From HGM20899 sp964615195 (GTDB lineage Bacteria > Pseudomonadota > Gammaproteobacteria > Enterobacterales > Succinivibrionaceae), in NCBI GenBank assembly GCA_964615195.1, contig CAZTNG010000017.1, positions 1 to 30,202 of the forward strand: a stretch of 30,202 nt of DNA. Reading direction: 5' to 3'. The first letter of the stretch is position 1. The number at the start of each line of letters is the position of its first letter. The position numbers were made by a program, and so were the translations under genes. Shown here piece after piece: positions 1 through 8,197 of the stretch. The notes beneath the pieces are model-generated. The model made no database searches, had not been told where the DNA came from, and saw only the letters and a program-made list of their open reading frames with translations.

Positions 1-1
1 T

Positions 2-76
2 ACTGTTGATACAGGTTCAATTGATTGGCAAAGAGATGACAGTAAGTCATCATGTATTACAAACGAATTGTGCTAA
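2..76 (+). CDS. C-terminal end of a type IV pilin-like protein (partial)
   Basis: Only the last 24 codons and the TAA stop lie in the window; the gene starts upstream. The visible residues include a Trp, an acidic patch (RDDSKSSC) and two cysteines, the second being the final residue (CITNELC). A C-terminal pair of cysteines is what type IV pilins use to close the D-region disulfide loop. The gene is followed at once by a strong terminator and, one gene later, by pilB-pilC-pilD, the usual place for the major pilin in gammaproteobacteria. The pilin call rests on this context and the Cys pair; the diagnostic N-terminal cleavage site and hydrophobic helix are outside the window. Another secreted, disulfide-bonded protein cannot be excluded. 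Confidence 0.6.
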   Translation, partial: TVDTGSIDWQRDDSKSSCITNELC

Positions 77-94
77 TATTTAGCTTCTGATTTT

Positions 95-127
95 AATAGA
101 GGACATTTTTATGTCCTCTATTTTTTT
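95..127 (+). terminator. Rho-independent terminator after the pilin gene
   Basis: A 12-bp perfect inverted repeat (AATAGAGGACAT / ATGTCCTCTATT) around a four-T loop is followed directly by a T tract. It should end the strongly expressed pilin transcript before the next gene. Confidence 0.85.
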
Positions 128-154
128 GTATAGATAAAATGGTTGTAAGGTTTA

Positions 155-2548
155 ATGAATAACTTATTTAAAATTTTTATTTCTATTGTAATTGGACTAA
201 GTTTATTTTCAATTTCATCACCTGAATTGATAAAAGAAGTCAATGGTTTTAATAATATAGAAATTACTTTTTCGTATCTTAATTTTGAGGATAATTTTGT
301 AATTAGAGGATATGGAGAAGACAAATCTCTTCAAATAGAGTCTCAAAGATTCTATAACATAAATAGTCATACTAATAATAATGGTGATACAGTTGTTGAA
401 AAATTTCCTTCTTCTATATTGATTCCAATCGAAGATTCTCACAAAGTTGAATTTCAATTTGAAGGAAAAGATAATTATGTATTGATATCTAGATTAGCAA
501 TAAATGGAAATGAAATATCTTTACAAAATTTTTCAAAATACGCTTCATCCTTACAAAATTTTAAAATTGGTACAATGCAAAATTTAGATGGAATAATTGT
601 TTGGTTAGGTGATGATAAAGTAGTTTTTGACGTGACAAAGGTATATAAACCTTTATGCGTCACAGAGGAGCAATTAAAAGCTTTTAATAGTGATTATGAA
701 TATTTAAATATTGTTTTTTGTGTTTTTTGTATATTCTTTTCATTGTTATCGATACATCTTTTACAAAAATTGGTATGTCACATATCCTTTGTCCGTTGTA
801 ACGATAAATCTAAAGCAAAAAATTATAATGTAGTTTATTTGTTTTTTGTTGTTATTTTTGCAGTGATTTTCGCTATTCATACTTCATTTTACATTATGAA
901 TGCTAATTTGTTTTCTTTAGTAAATGTTGATGATGGAAGATTATCAAACATTATTGTCTTTGAGCAAAATTATTTACCATTATTGTTTGTTATTTTCTCC
1001 CCAATGTGTATAGCTTTATTTTTTAAGAGAAGGGGAATTAAGCTATTATTGTCTTTAATTACCATTTTTTTTGTTTTTGTATTAATGGTGGACAATGGAA
1101 TTTTAAATGTTTTAGGAACAAGGCTTAATTTTAGTTTTGGCGGTGATTATGCTGGTGATGTTAAATATATTTTAGATTTTGTTTTAAAATATATGTTGTC
1201 AATAAGCGGATGTTTAATGCTTGTTGCATTTGCTTTAGTTATTGGTTCTACTTTGTTTTTATGCTTTACAACAACTCATATTTCTAAAAAATTCGTGATG
1301 TTCCTTTGTTCAGTATTGATTGTAATTTCTATCTTTGGGCTTTATCCACTTGAGATTAGAAGTGGCGATTTTAAATTTAATAATGTATTTCAAGTAAATA
1401 ATATAAGTTTTTCAGCTAAAGGCGATTATCAAAAAGATTATGATAAAGTCTATGAACCTAGGGATAATCTAGATTTTCAGTATCAGATTAAACCCGGTTT
1501 AAATCAACATAAAAATGTTATTCTTGTTTTGGTTGAATCATTAGGTTGTAATTTTACATATATATGTGGAAATGGGCCATCTTATATGCCTAATCTTGAA
1601 AAAATAGCAAAAGACAATTTATTATATGATCGATATTATTCGACAATTCCATCAACATCATATTCATATCTTTCAATAGTTAAATCAGTTCCTGTAATTC
1701 AAAAAAGAAGTTCAGACTATAACGCAACATACAAAACTAAGTTGTATGATGAAAATGATTTAATTAAGAAATTTAATAGTGATGGCTATTTTACAAAATT
1801 TATATCATCTACGGATCATGTTTTTGGCATGGATAAAACATTATCATTTAGTAAATACGATGAAATAATTGACGCACAAGACAAAATTTTTGAGCAATAC
1901 AAAGATAGATATGTTTTTAACTCAGTTACTGATGATGAAATGTTTAAAACAATTTTACAAATGGTTAATTCTGAAGATAGATCTTTCTTGTATGTAACGA
2001 AAACAGCTAGTAATCACGCACCATATAATTCGCCTTTTGGTTTTAGTAATATGCAAAAAGCTTTTGAGTATACAGATATTGCTGTAAATAATTTCATTAA
2101 TTCGCTTGAAAATATTGGCTATTTTAAGAATGGAATTGTTGTTTTGGTTGGAGATCATCATGCTTGGAATAACAATGATATTGCTAGCAATAATGATTCT
2201 TATTCAGAAATTAATAGAGTTCCGCTTATTATTGTTGATGGTAAACATGAAGGGAGAGTGGATCATACTCAATTTTCTCATGCATCATTAGGTGTATTGT
2301 TGCAAGCAATGGAATTGCCAACTTACAAATATAGTAGATTCAATATTAATCCTTTAGAAAAAGATAAGACTAAAAATGAATTTATATTTGGGTATGATTA
2401 TCAACGATCATCGTTTGTTACTGTAAAATATATGAATAAAGAATCTAGTATATTATTATCTGGAAATGATACTAAAATTATGAATGAGGATTTGTTCACA
2501 GATGATGAGAAGAATGACATTCTTGGCTATTTAGCTTGGTTTAGATAA
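155..2548 (+). CDS. LTA-synthase/sulfatase-family membrane phosphotransferase
   Basis: This 797-residue membrane protein ends in an alkaline-phosphatase-superfamily sulfatase domain (about 453-725) of the lipoteichoic-acid-synthase, phosphoglycerol/phosphoethanolamine transferase type. Such enzymes move a head group from a phospholipid to an acceptor outside the inner membrane. Likely metal and catalytic residues are visible: Glu441 in LVESL, Thr501 in STSYSYLS (aligning with the TSDSE nucleophile motif of LtaS), His621 in NHAPY, and Asp667-His668 in GDHHAW. One hydrophobic segment lies near residues 5-22, then a polar, beta-rich stretch to about 180, then about five or six membrane segments between 184 and 396. 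The start ATG has a TAAGG site four bases upstream. The acceptor is unknown: its place between a pilin and pilB allows pilin modification, but a glucan or lipid A role is equally possible. Confidence 0.75.
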   Translation: MNNLFKIFISIVIGLSLFSISSPELIKEVNGFNNIEITFSYLNFEDNFVIRGYGEDKSLQIESQRFYNINSHTNNNGDTVVEKFPSSILIPIEDSHKVEFQFEGKDNYVLISRLAINGNEISLQNFSKYASSLQNFKIGTMQNLDGIIVWLGDDKVVFDVTKVYKPLCVTEEQLKAFNSDYEYLNIVFCVFCIFFSLLSIHLLQKLVCHISFVRCNDKSKAKNYNVVYLFFVVIFAVIFAIHTSFYIMNANLFSLVNVDDGRLSNIIVFEQNYLPLLFVIFSPMCIALFFKRRGIKLLLSLITIFFVFVLMVDNGILNVLGTRLNFSFGGDYAGDVKYILDFVLKYMLSISGCLMLVAFALVIGSTLFLCFTTTHISKKFVMFLCSVLIVISIFGLYPLEIRSGDFKFNNVFQVNNISFSAKGDYQKDYDKVYEPRDNLDFQYQIKPGLNQHKNVILVLVESLGCNFTYICGNGPSYMPNLEKIAKDNLLYDRYYSTIPSTSYSYLSIVKSVPVIQKRSSDYNATYKTKLYDENDLIKKFNSDGYFTKFISSTDHVFGMDKTLSFSKYDEIIDAQDKIFEQYKDRYVFNSVTDDEMFKTILQMVNSEDRSFLYVTKTASNHAPYNSPFGFSNMQKAFEYTDIAVNNFINSLENIGYFKNGIVVLVGDHHAWNNNDIASNNDSYSEINRVPLIIVDGKHEGRVDHTQFSHASLGVLLQAMELPTYKYSRFNINPLEKDKTKNEFIFGYDYQRSSFVTVKYMNKESSILLSGNDTKIMNEDLFTDDEKNDILGYLAWFR

Positions 2549-2760
2549 TATGACTAAGGATAAAAATAATAACTTTGTTTAAAAGTGCTTATGTAGATTG
2601 CGACTATAAGATATTTATTTTTAGGAAATACAAGGTGGAAGATTGTTTCTTTTGTATTACTTGAGACAAAGTCCACAAATTATAAAATTATATAATAATT
2701 ATTAATTCGCTTGTATCATATAATATAAGGTTGATAAAAGTTAATTATAAAGGGATGAAC

Positions 2761-4467
2761 ATGGCTAAAGAATCCGGTTTGGTTTATAGCTTAGTTAAGG
2801 CACGATTAATTACAGCTGATAAGGGTAAACAACTTGAAATCGAAGCTGAGAAGGAAGGTAAGCCTTTAGTAAGTTATATAGTTGAATCAAAAATTGTAAC
2901 CTCAGAAAAAATAAAAGAAATTTTTGAAAGAGAGTATGGTTATCCCTATTTAGATTTAGATGACTTTGAAGTAAAAGAAATTTCTGAAAAGTTTATTAAC
3001 GAAAAAGTCATTATGAAAAATCATGCCTTGCCTGTTTATACACAAGGTAAGACGTTATATTTAGCAATGTCTGATCCAACTAACGTTAACGCATTAGATG
3101 AGTTTAGTATTTTGTTTGCTATGCACACTGATATAATACTTGTGGATGAAAACAAATTGCAAAAAGCTATGAACAAGCTTTTTGGCGATGCTATGAATGA
3201 TCTTGATATTGGTTTGTCTGATGACCAGTTTGGTGATTTATCAAATGAGTCAACTAATGATAACGCCACAGTTAGTGCTGATGTTGCTGAAGAAGATGAT
3301 ACTCCTGTTGTTAAGTTTGTGTTTACTATGTTACATAGTGCAATAAAAAAAGGTGCTTCAGATTTACATTTTGAGCCGTATGAAAAGAAATACCGTGTAC
3401 GTTTCCGTATTGATGGTATTTTGCATGAAGTTGCCAAAGCTCCAGTTGAATTGGCAACAAAGATAGCAGCTCGTATTAAAGTTATGTCAAAGCTAGATAT
3501 AGCAGAAAGACGAGTACCACAAGATGGTCGTATCAAATTAAAGCTTACACCAACTAAATCAATGGATATGCGTGTTAATACATTACCAACACTTTGGGGT
3601 GAAAAGATAGTAATGCGTATATTAGATTCTTCAGCAGCTAAGCTTAATATTGATATGCTTGGTTTCGATGATGAACAGAAGAAGAAATATTTAGATGCAT
3701 TAGATAGACCTCAAGGGTTAATATTAGTTACAGGTCCTACAGGTTCTGGTAAAACAGTGTCATTGTATACAGGTTTAAGTATACTAAATACTGTTGAAAC
3801 AAATATATCAACTGCAGAAGACCCTGTTGAAATAAATCTTGAAGGTATAAATCAAGTACAAATTAATATGAAAGCCGGACTTACATTTGCTAGCGCTTTA
3901 AGAGCTTTCTTGCGTCAGGATCCTGATGTGGTAATGGTCGGCGAAATTCGAGACCTAGAAACAGCAGAAATTGCAATTAAGGCGGCACAAACAGGCCACT
4001 TAGTTTTGTCTACACTCCACACAAATTCTGCTCCTGAAACTTTAACTCGTCTTTTGAACATGGGTGTGCCTGCGTTTAACATTGCATCTTCAGTTACTCT
4101 GATCATGGCTCAGCGCTTAGCGCGTAGATTATGTGAGAAATGTAAAATTCTTGATAACATTCCTGAGCATGAATTGCTTAATATAGGTTATACTCAAGAA
4201 GATATTGCAAAGGGACTTAAAATTTATAAACCAAATACACAAGGCTGTGATTTCTGTTCTGGTGGCTACAAAGGACGTGTGGGTATTTATGAAATATTCA
4301 AGATGTCTGAAACATTAGCGCAGTTAATAATGGAAGGTGGTAATTCACTTCAAATTGCAGCATTAGCAGAAAAAGAAGGTATGGTTCCTTTACGAAAATC
4401 CGGATTGAAGAAAGTAGCGCAGGGAGTCACGAGCTTACAGGAAGTATTCCGTGTAACGTCGGGCTAA
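2761..4467 (+). CDS. pilB: Type IV pilus assembly ATPase PilB
   Basis: PilB is the hexameric GspE-family motor that powers pilus extension from the cytoplasmic face. The 568-residue protein has an N-terminal GspE-N domain (roughly 1-150), a Walker A motif GPTGSGKT at 325-332, a Walker B region with PDVVMVGEIRD near 388-398, and a CxxC...CxxC zinc site (Cys458/461 and Cys496/499) typical of PilB. Length matches the family. I chose the ATG at 2761 because AGGG lies six bases upstream; an ATG two codons earlier abuts this site, and a TTG further upstream at 2731 lacks one. pilC follows 16 bases after the stop, so the two are surely co-transcribed. About 210 bases separate pilB from the phosphotransferase, and they contain a TATAAT at 2719-2724 but no convincing -35. 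Confidence 0.95.
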   Translation: MAKESGLVYSLVKARLITADKGKQLEIEAEKEGKPLVSYIVESKIVTSEKIKEIFEREYGYPYLDLDDFEVKEISEKFINEKVIMKNHALPVYTQGKTLYLAMSDPTNVNALDEFSILFAMHTDIILVDENKLQKAMNKLFGDAMNDLDIGLSDDQFGDLSNESTNDNATVSADVAEEDDTPVVKFVFTMLHSAIKKGASDLHFEPYEKKYRVRFRIDGILHEVAKAPVELATKIAARIKVMSKLDIAERRVPQDGRIKLKLTPTKSMDMRVNTLPTLWGEKIVMRILDSSAAKLNIDMLGFDDEQKKKYLDALDRPQGLILVTGPTGSGKTVSLYTGLSILNTVETNISTAEDPVEINLEGINQVQINMKAGLTFASALRAFLRQDPDVVMVGEIRDLETAEIAIKAAQTGHLVLSTLHTNSAPETLTRLLNMGVPAFNIASSVTLIMAQRLARRLCEKCKILDNIPEHELLNIGYTQEDIAKGLKIYKPNTQGCDFCSGGYKGRVGIYEIFKMSETLAQLIMEGGNSLQIAALAEKEGMVPLRKSGLKKVAQGVTSLQEVFRVTSG

Positions 4468-4483
4468 TACAAGGACTTAGGTT

Positions 4484-5713
4484 ATGGCAGTTACCGCAAA
4501 AGGCAAAAAGAAAGAGTTTATTAATTTTAAATGGCAAGGTACTAACCGAAAAGGCAAAAAGGTTGGCGGGTTCATGTGTTCCCGTAGTGCTGAGATCGTT
4601 AAAAGTGAACTTCGTAAGCAGAATGTAATAGTTTCTAATATTAAAGAGCATAAAGAGCTTTTTGGTAATGGACCTAAGATTAAACCAGTAGATATTGCAA
4701 CATTGTCTAGGCAGATTACGACAATGTTATCAGCAGGTGTTCCATTGGTTCAATCTATTGAATTGTTAGCTCAAAGTCATGATAAAATTTCAATGCGTAT
4801 GCTTTTATCTAGTATCTGTGAAGATGTATCTGCAGGTACGCCATTTAATCAGGCATTAAGAAAGCATCCTCTTTATTTCAATAAGCTTTATTGTGATTTA
4901 GTTGCAGCTGGCGAAGTATCAGGTGCTCTTGAAACAATATATGATCAAATTGCAACTTATTCTGAAAAGTCTGAAGCTTTAAAATCTAAGATTAAGAAAG
5001 CCATGATGTATCCTGCTGTTGTTGTTTGTATTGCTGCAATAGTAACAGCTATATTGTTGATTTATGTGGTTCCTCAGTTCGAAGGTATATTTAAGGGGTT
5101 CGGTGCAGAACTTCCAGCGTTTACACAGTTTGTTGTTAATTTATCACGATTATTGCAGGAATGGTGGTTTATAATTTTACCAATTCTCATGATTGGTGGT
5201 TGGTTCTTTATGTTCTCATATAAGAGAAATGTTAAGTTCCATGATAATGTTGATATGGCATTGTTGAAAGCTCCAATTGTTGGTAAGATTTTAGAAAAAG
5301 GTTGTCTAGCACGTTTTGCTTCAACCTTAGCTACTACTTTCGCAGCGGGTATTCCATTAGTAGATGCTTTGATTTCTGCAGCTGGTGCTGCTGGTAATGC
5401 TAAGTATACTAATGCTATTATGGAAATTCGTTTGGATGTAATGGGCGGTATGCAGCTAAATACGGCTATGCGCGCAACTCAAATATTTCCTCCAATGATG
5501 AATCAGATGGTAATGATTGGTGAAGAAGCTGGTTCATTAGATGCGATGCTAAATAAAGTTGCTGGTATTTATCAGCAGGAAGTTGATGATGCTGTGGATG
5601 GTTTATCATCAATGCTTGAACCTTTAATAATGGTATTCTTAGGTGTTGTTATCGGCGGTTTAGTTATTGCTATGTACTTGCCAATATTCTCTATGGGTAG
5701 CGTTATTAAGTAA
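4484..5713 (+). CDS. pilC: Type IV pilus inner-membrane platform protein PilC
   Basis: PilC is the polytopic inner-membrane platform on which the PilB motor acts to add pilin subunits. The 409-residue protein has the duplicated GspF domain, about 70-195 and 275-400. Each half contains the conserved small-residue motif (LSAGVPLVQSIELLA in the first, FAAGIPLVDALISAA in the second). Three membrane segments are apparent, near 170-190, 220-240 and 375-400. The N-terminus is short, basic and cytosolic. The ATG is preceded by AAGGA with eight bases spacing. It lies directly downstream of pilB and ends just before a strong terminator, so the transcript from upstream is largely closed here. Confidence 0.95.
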   Translation: MAVTAKGKKKEFINFKWQGTNRKGKKVGGFMCSRSAEIVKSELRKQNVIVSNIKEHKELFGNGPKIKPVDIATLSRQITTMLSAGVPLVQSIELLAQSHDKISMRMLLSSICEDVSAGTPFNQALRKHPLYFNKLYCDLVAAGEVSGALETIYDQIATYSEKSEALKSKIKKAMMYPAVVVCIAAIVTAILLIYVVPQFEGIFKGFGAELPAFTQFVVNLSRLLQEWWFIILPILMIGGWFFMFSYKRNVKFHDNVDMALLKAPIVGKILEKGCLARFASTLATTFAAGIPLVDALISAAGAAGNAKYTNAIMEIRLDVMGGMQLNTAMRATQIFPPMMNQMVMIGEEAGSLDAMLNKVAGIYQQEVDDAVDGLSSMLEPLIMVFLGVVIGGLVIAMYLPIFSMGSVIK

Positions 5714-5729
5714 TATTTGTATTGTTAAT

Positions 5730-5764
5730 AAGGGTTCCTTTAATATTTATTGGAACCCTTTTTT
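5730..5764 (+). terminator. Rho-independent terminator between pilC and pilD
   Basis: A perfect 9-bp inverted repeat AAGGGTTCC / GGAACCCTT with a 13-base AT loop is followed by six Ts. It lies 16 bases before the pilD start codon, so pilD expression needs either read-through or a start site in or just after this hairpin. Confidence 0.8.
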
Positions 5765-5779
5765 GTTGTTAGAGATTAT

Positions 5780-6664
5780 ATGAACTTTTTTTCTGAATTT
5801 GTACAGACTCTTAATGAATTACCTTGGTTGTTTTACACTTATGTAACAATTTTAGGTCTTTTAATTGGTAGTTTTTTGAATGTGGTAATTTATAGATTGC
5901 CTGTAATGATGGAAAATTCTTATAAGGATGAATATTCAGAATATTTTTATCCTGATAAAGAACTTCCAAAACGAGAAAAGTTTAATTTAATGTTTCCTCG
6001 TTCAAGGTGTCCAAATTGTGGGCATAAAATAACTGCTTGGGAAAATATTCCTGTAATAAGTTTTTTAGTTTTACGTGGAAAATGTCATGGATGTGGACAA
6101 CCTATATCCTGGCGTTATCCTTTAGTAGAAGCTTTTACTGGTTTAATTTCTTTAATTTTGGCATTACATTTTGGTCCAACAATTCAATTGGTGGGTGCTC
6201 TAATATTAGTTTGGTCATTAATTGCTGTTTCAGGTATAGACTACGATAAGATGATTATTCCTGATGAAATTGTATTTCCAATATTATGGCTAGGTGTTCT
6301 CTTAAACTTAAATAATACTTATGTATCAATTCAACAATCAATATATGGTGCTGTTTTAGGTTACCTTGTGTTGTGGGGTTTTTATTGGATGTTTAAGCTA
6401 ATTACAGGTAAAGAGGGAATGGGGTATGGAGATTTTAAGTTAGTTGCATGTTTAGGCGCTTGGCTTGGCTCTAATATGTTATTTGCCATTATTGTCGGAT
6501 CTGCATTTCTTGGCGCTGTAATAGGTGGTTCTTATATAATATTTAAAAGTAAGAGTTCAAATAAACAGATTCCTTTTGGACCATATATTGCTGTTTCAGG
6601 TTTTTTAGTATTGTTATGGGGGCAAAATATCAATAATTGGTATTTTAATATGATACTAAATTAG
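5780..6664 (+). CDS. pilD: Prepilin leader peptidase / N-methyltransferase PilD
   Basis: PilD cleaves the leader peptide of type IV prepilins (and type II secretion pseudopilins) at the inner membrane and methylates the new N-terminus. Starting from the ATG at 5780 the protein has 294 residues. It shows the N-terminal GSFLNVVIYRLP motif, a zinc-type tetracysteine (Cys77, Cys80, Cys102, Cys105) in the cytosolic loop, and the two catalytic aspartates of the GxGD protease class: Asp154 in GIDYDKMIIPDE and Asp218 in GYGDFK. A longer frame begins with TTG inside the upstream terminator stem and is an unlikely start. The ribosome site is weak (AGAGA). The tetracysteine and both aspartates are intact, so it should be active in both reactions. 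Confidence 0.95.
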   Translation: MNFFSEFVQTLNELPWLFYTYVTILGLLIGSFLNVVIYRLPVMMENSYKDEYSEYFYPDKELPKREKFNLMFPRSRCPNCGHKITAWENIPVISFLVLRGKCHGCGQPISWRYPLVEAFTGLISLILALHFGPTIQLVGALILVWSLIAVSGIDYDKMIIPDEIVFPILWLGVLLNLNNTYVSIQQSIYGAVLGYLVLWGFYWMFKLITGKEGMGYGDFKLVACLGAWLGSNMLFAIIVGSAFLGAVIGGSYIIFKSKSSNKQIPFGPYIAVSGFLVLLWGQNINNWYFNMILN

Positions 6665-6697
6665 GCTTATAATTTATTTAATTTTGAATTAAACCTT

Positions 6698-6729
6698 AAA
6701 AGGGTAGAACTTATGTTTTACCCTTTTTT
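6698..6729 (+). terminator. Rho-independent terminator after pilD
   Basis: An inverted repeat AAAAGGGTA / TACCCTTTT with a 12-base loop is followed by a T run, 33 bases past the pilD stop. It separates pilD from coaE, which are often co-transcribed elsewhere. Confidence 0.7.
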
Positions 6730-6803
6730 ATCATAAATTTTATGTGTTATGTTTTTAGTTATATTATTATATATAGGTATTAAGTTGGGTAGAGATTTCA
6801 CTA

Positions 6804-7421
6804 ATGAGTTCATCAAAATGGGTTTTAGGGTTGACTGGTGGTATTGGTACAGGTAAGACAACGGTAAGCAATACTTTTAAAAAGCTTGGATGTAGAATTA
6901 TAGATGCTGATATTTGTGCAAGACAAATAGTTGAACCAGGTACTTATGCACTTAATTGCATAAGAGAACATTATGGTGAAAAAATTATTTGTGTAGATGG
7001 TAGTTTAAATAGATGTTATTTAAGAGAAATTATTTTTAGCTCTAATTTAGAGAAAGATTTTCTTAATAATTTATTACACCCACTTATTAGAAATAAAATT
7101 ACTGTTGAATTGAACATACAAGGAAGTGAAAGCTATATAGTCTTAGTTGCTCCTCTTTTATTTGAAAATAAATTAGATGATTTAACAAATAGAATATTAT
7201 GTATGGATATCGATGAAGAAACTCAGATAAAAAGAACAATGCTTAGGGATGGTTGTAACTATGATATTGCAAAAAACATAGTGCTTAGTCAATTACCTAG
7301 AGATATAAAACTTGCAAAGAGTGATGATGTTTTGGTATCAAATTTCCCAAAACCAGAAGATTTAGAAAAACACATTGTTGAAATACATAAAAAATATTTG
7401 CTCTTAAGCCAAAATGTATAA
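6804..7421 (+). CDS. coaE: Dephospho-CoA kinase
   Basis: CoaE performs the last step of coenzyme A synthesis, phosphorylating the 3'-hydroxyl of the ribose in dephospho-CoA with ATP. The 205-residue cytosolic protein begins with the family's P-loop, LTGGIGTGKTT (residues 9-19), followed by the DADICAR substrate motif and, later, LVAPLLFENKL and the lid region with paired basic residues (KRTMLRDG). The length is normal. coaE downstream of pilD is a classic gammaproteobacterial order; the yacG zinc protein that often follows is absent here. The start has a modest AGAGA ribosome site. A hairpin-like AAAAACT / AGTTTTT near 7485-7504 may act as a weak terminator after it. Confidence 0.93.
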   Translation: MSSSKWVLGLTGGIGTGKTTVSNTFKKLGCRIIDADICARQIVEPGTYALNCIREHYGEKIICVDGSLNRCYLREIIFSSNLEKDFLNNLLHPLIRNKITVELNIQGSESYIVLVAPLLFENKLDDLTNRILCMDIDEETQIKRTMLRDGCNYDIAKNIVLSQLPRDIKLAKSDDVLVSNFPKPEDLEKHIVEIHKKYLLLSQNV

Positions 7422-7646
7422 AATTATTATTTTGTAATATTTGGATATTGTAGAGATTTGCAAAAGTTAGTTCTTATATCCATGAAAAACTGGTAGTAGT
7501 TTTTTGTGAGCAATTTTATAAAATTCTGTTATTTCAGAGTTTTCGTTAACTATAAAATCAAATATGTGATGTATGGCACTTTAGAAAAATTATTTCATAA
7601 GTATAATTTGTGCAACATTTAAAAAAATAACCAAGGATATGTGAAC

Positions 7647-8111
7647 ATGTATAAGAAACTCCTTTTAGCTGCAATTGCTGCAGGTACTCTTGCTTTAGCT
7701 GGTTGTGCATCTGATGGTGCATCTGATAGTGCTTCTGGTGATGCAGCAGGTGCTGCTGATGTATTTGGTACTCAGATTTACCTTCGTGGCGAAATGAACG
7801 ATTGGAATGCACAGAGCCAGTATTTAATTACTAAGGTTTCTGACGGCGTTTATAAGGCAACTGCTGAACTTAAGGTTGACTGGGCTCCATATAAGTTTAA
7901 GTTCGCTGATGCTGGTTGGACTTCTGGTACTAACTTCGGTTACAAGGAACAACCTGGTGTATTCGAATGGGGTGGAGATCCTATCGTTTTAAATCCAAAG
8001 TCAGTATTTGAAGAAGTTAAGGTTACTCCTCCAGCTGATGGCTTATATGATTTCTACATCGATGTAACTGGCGAAGCTCCTGTTACTTATGTAAAGGAAC
8101 ATGCAGAGTAA
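7647..8111 (+). CDS. Small lipoprotein with a starch/glycogen-binding-like domain
   Basis: The 154-residue product has a lipoprotein signal peptide: basic MYKKLLL, a hydrophobic stretch, and lipobox LAGC with the lipidated Cys at 20. The +2 residue is Ala, which favours the outer membrane. A short Ala/Ser/Asp/Gly linker (about 21-42) leads to a single compact domain starting with IYLRGEMNDWN. That motif resembles the first strands of E-set carbohydrate-binding modules (CBM48/pullulanase type: xRGxxNxW), and the domain is rich in Trp and Tyr. No catalytic domain follows. I chose ATG 7647 because AAGGA sits nine bases upstream; an in-frame GTG two codons earlier is too close. A TATAAT at 7602-7607 could be its -10. 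Codon use appears more GC- and AAG-rich than its neighbours, suggesting strong expression. Substrate is unproven. Confidence 0.65.
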   Translation: MYKKLLLAAIAAGTLALAGCASDGASDSASGDAAGAADVFGTQIYLRGEMNDWNAQSQYLITKVSDGVYKATAELKVDWAPYKFKFADAGWTSGTNFGYKEQPGVFEWGGDPIVLNPKSVFEEVKVTPPADGLYDFYIDVTGEAPVTYVKEHAE

Positions 8112-8135
8112 TATAATTCTTATGAATTATTAACT

Positions 8136-8161
8136 AAGAGCCCGCTAAAAGCGGGCTTTTG
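8136..8161 (+). terminator. Rho-independent terminator after the lipoprotein gene
   Basis: A GC-rich stem AGCCCGCT / AGCGGGCT with an AAA loop, extended by A/T pairs and closing in a T run, lies 28 bases after the stop. It is the most GC-rich hairpin in the window. Confidence 0.9.
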
Positions 8162-8197
8162 TTATTATTGTTGTGATTTATTTTATAAGTGGATTGT

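Noticed and set aside
3036..3536. A 166-codon open frame on the minus strand inside pilB
   Set aside because: It is antisense to a strongly conserved ATPase, has no ribosome site, and its composition (Ser/Ile-rich without motifs) is that of an antisense shadow.
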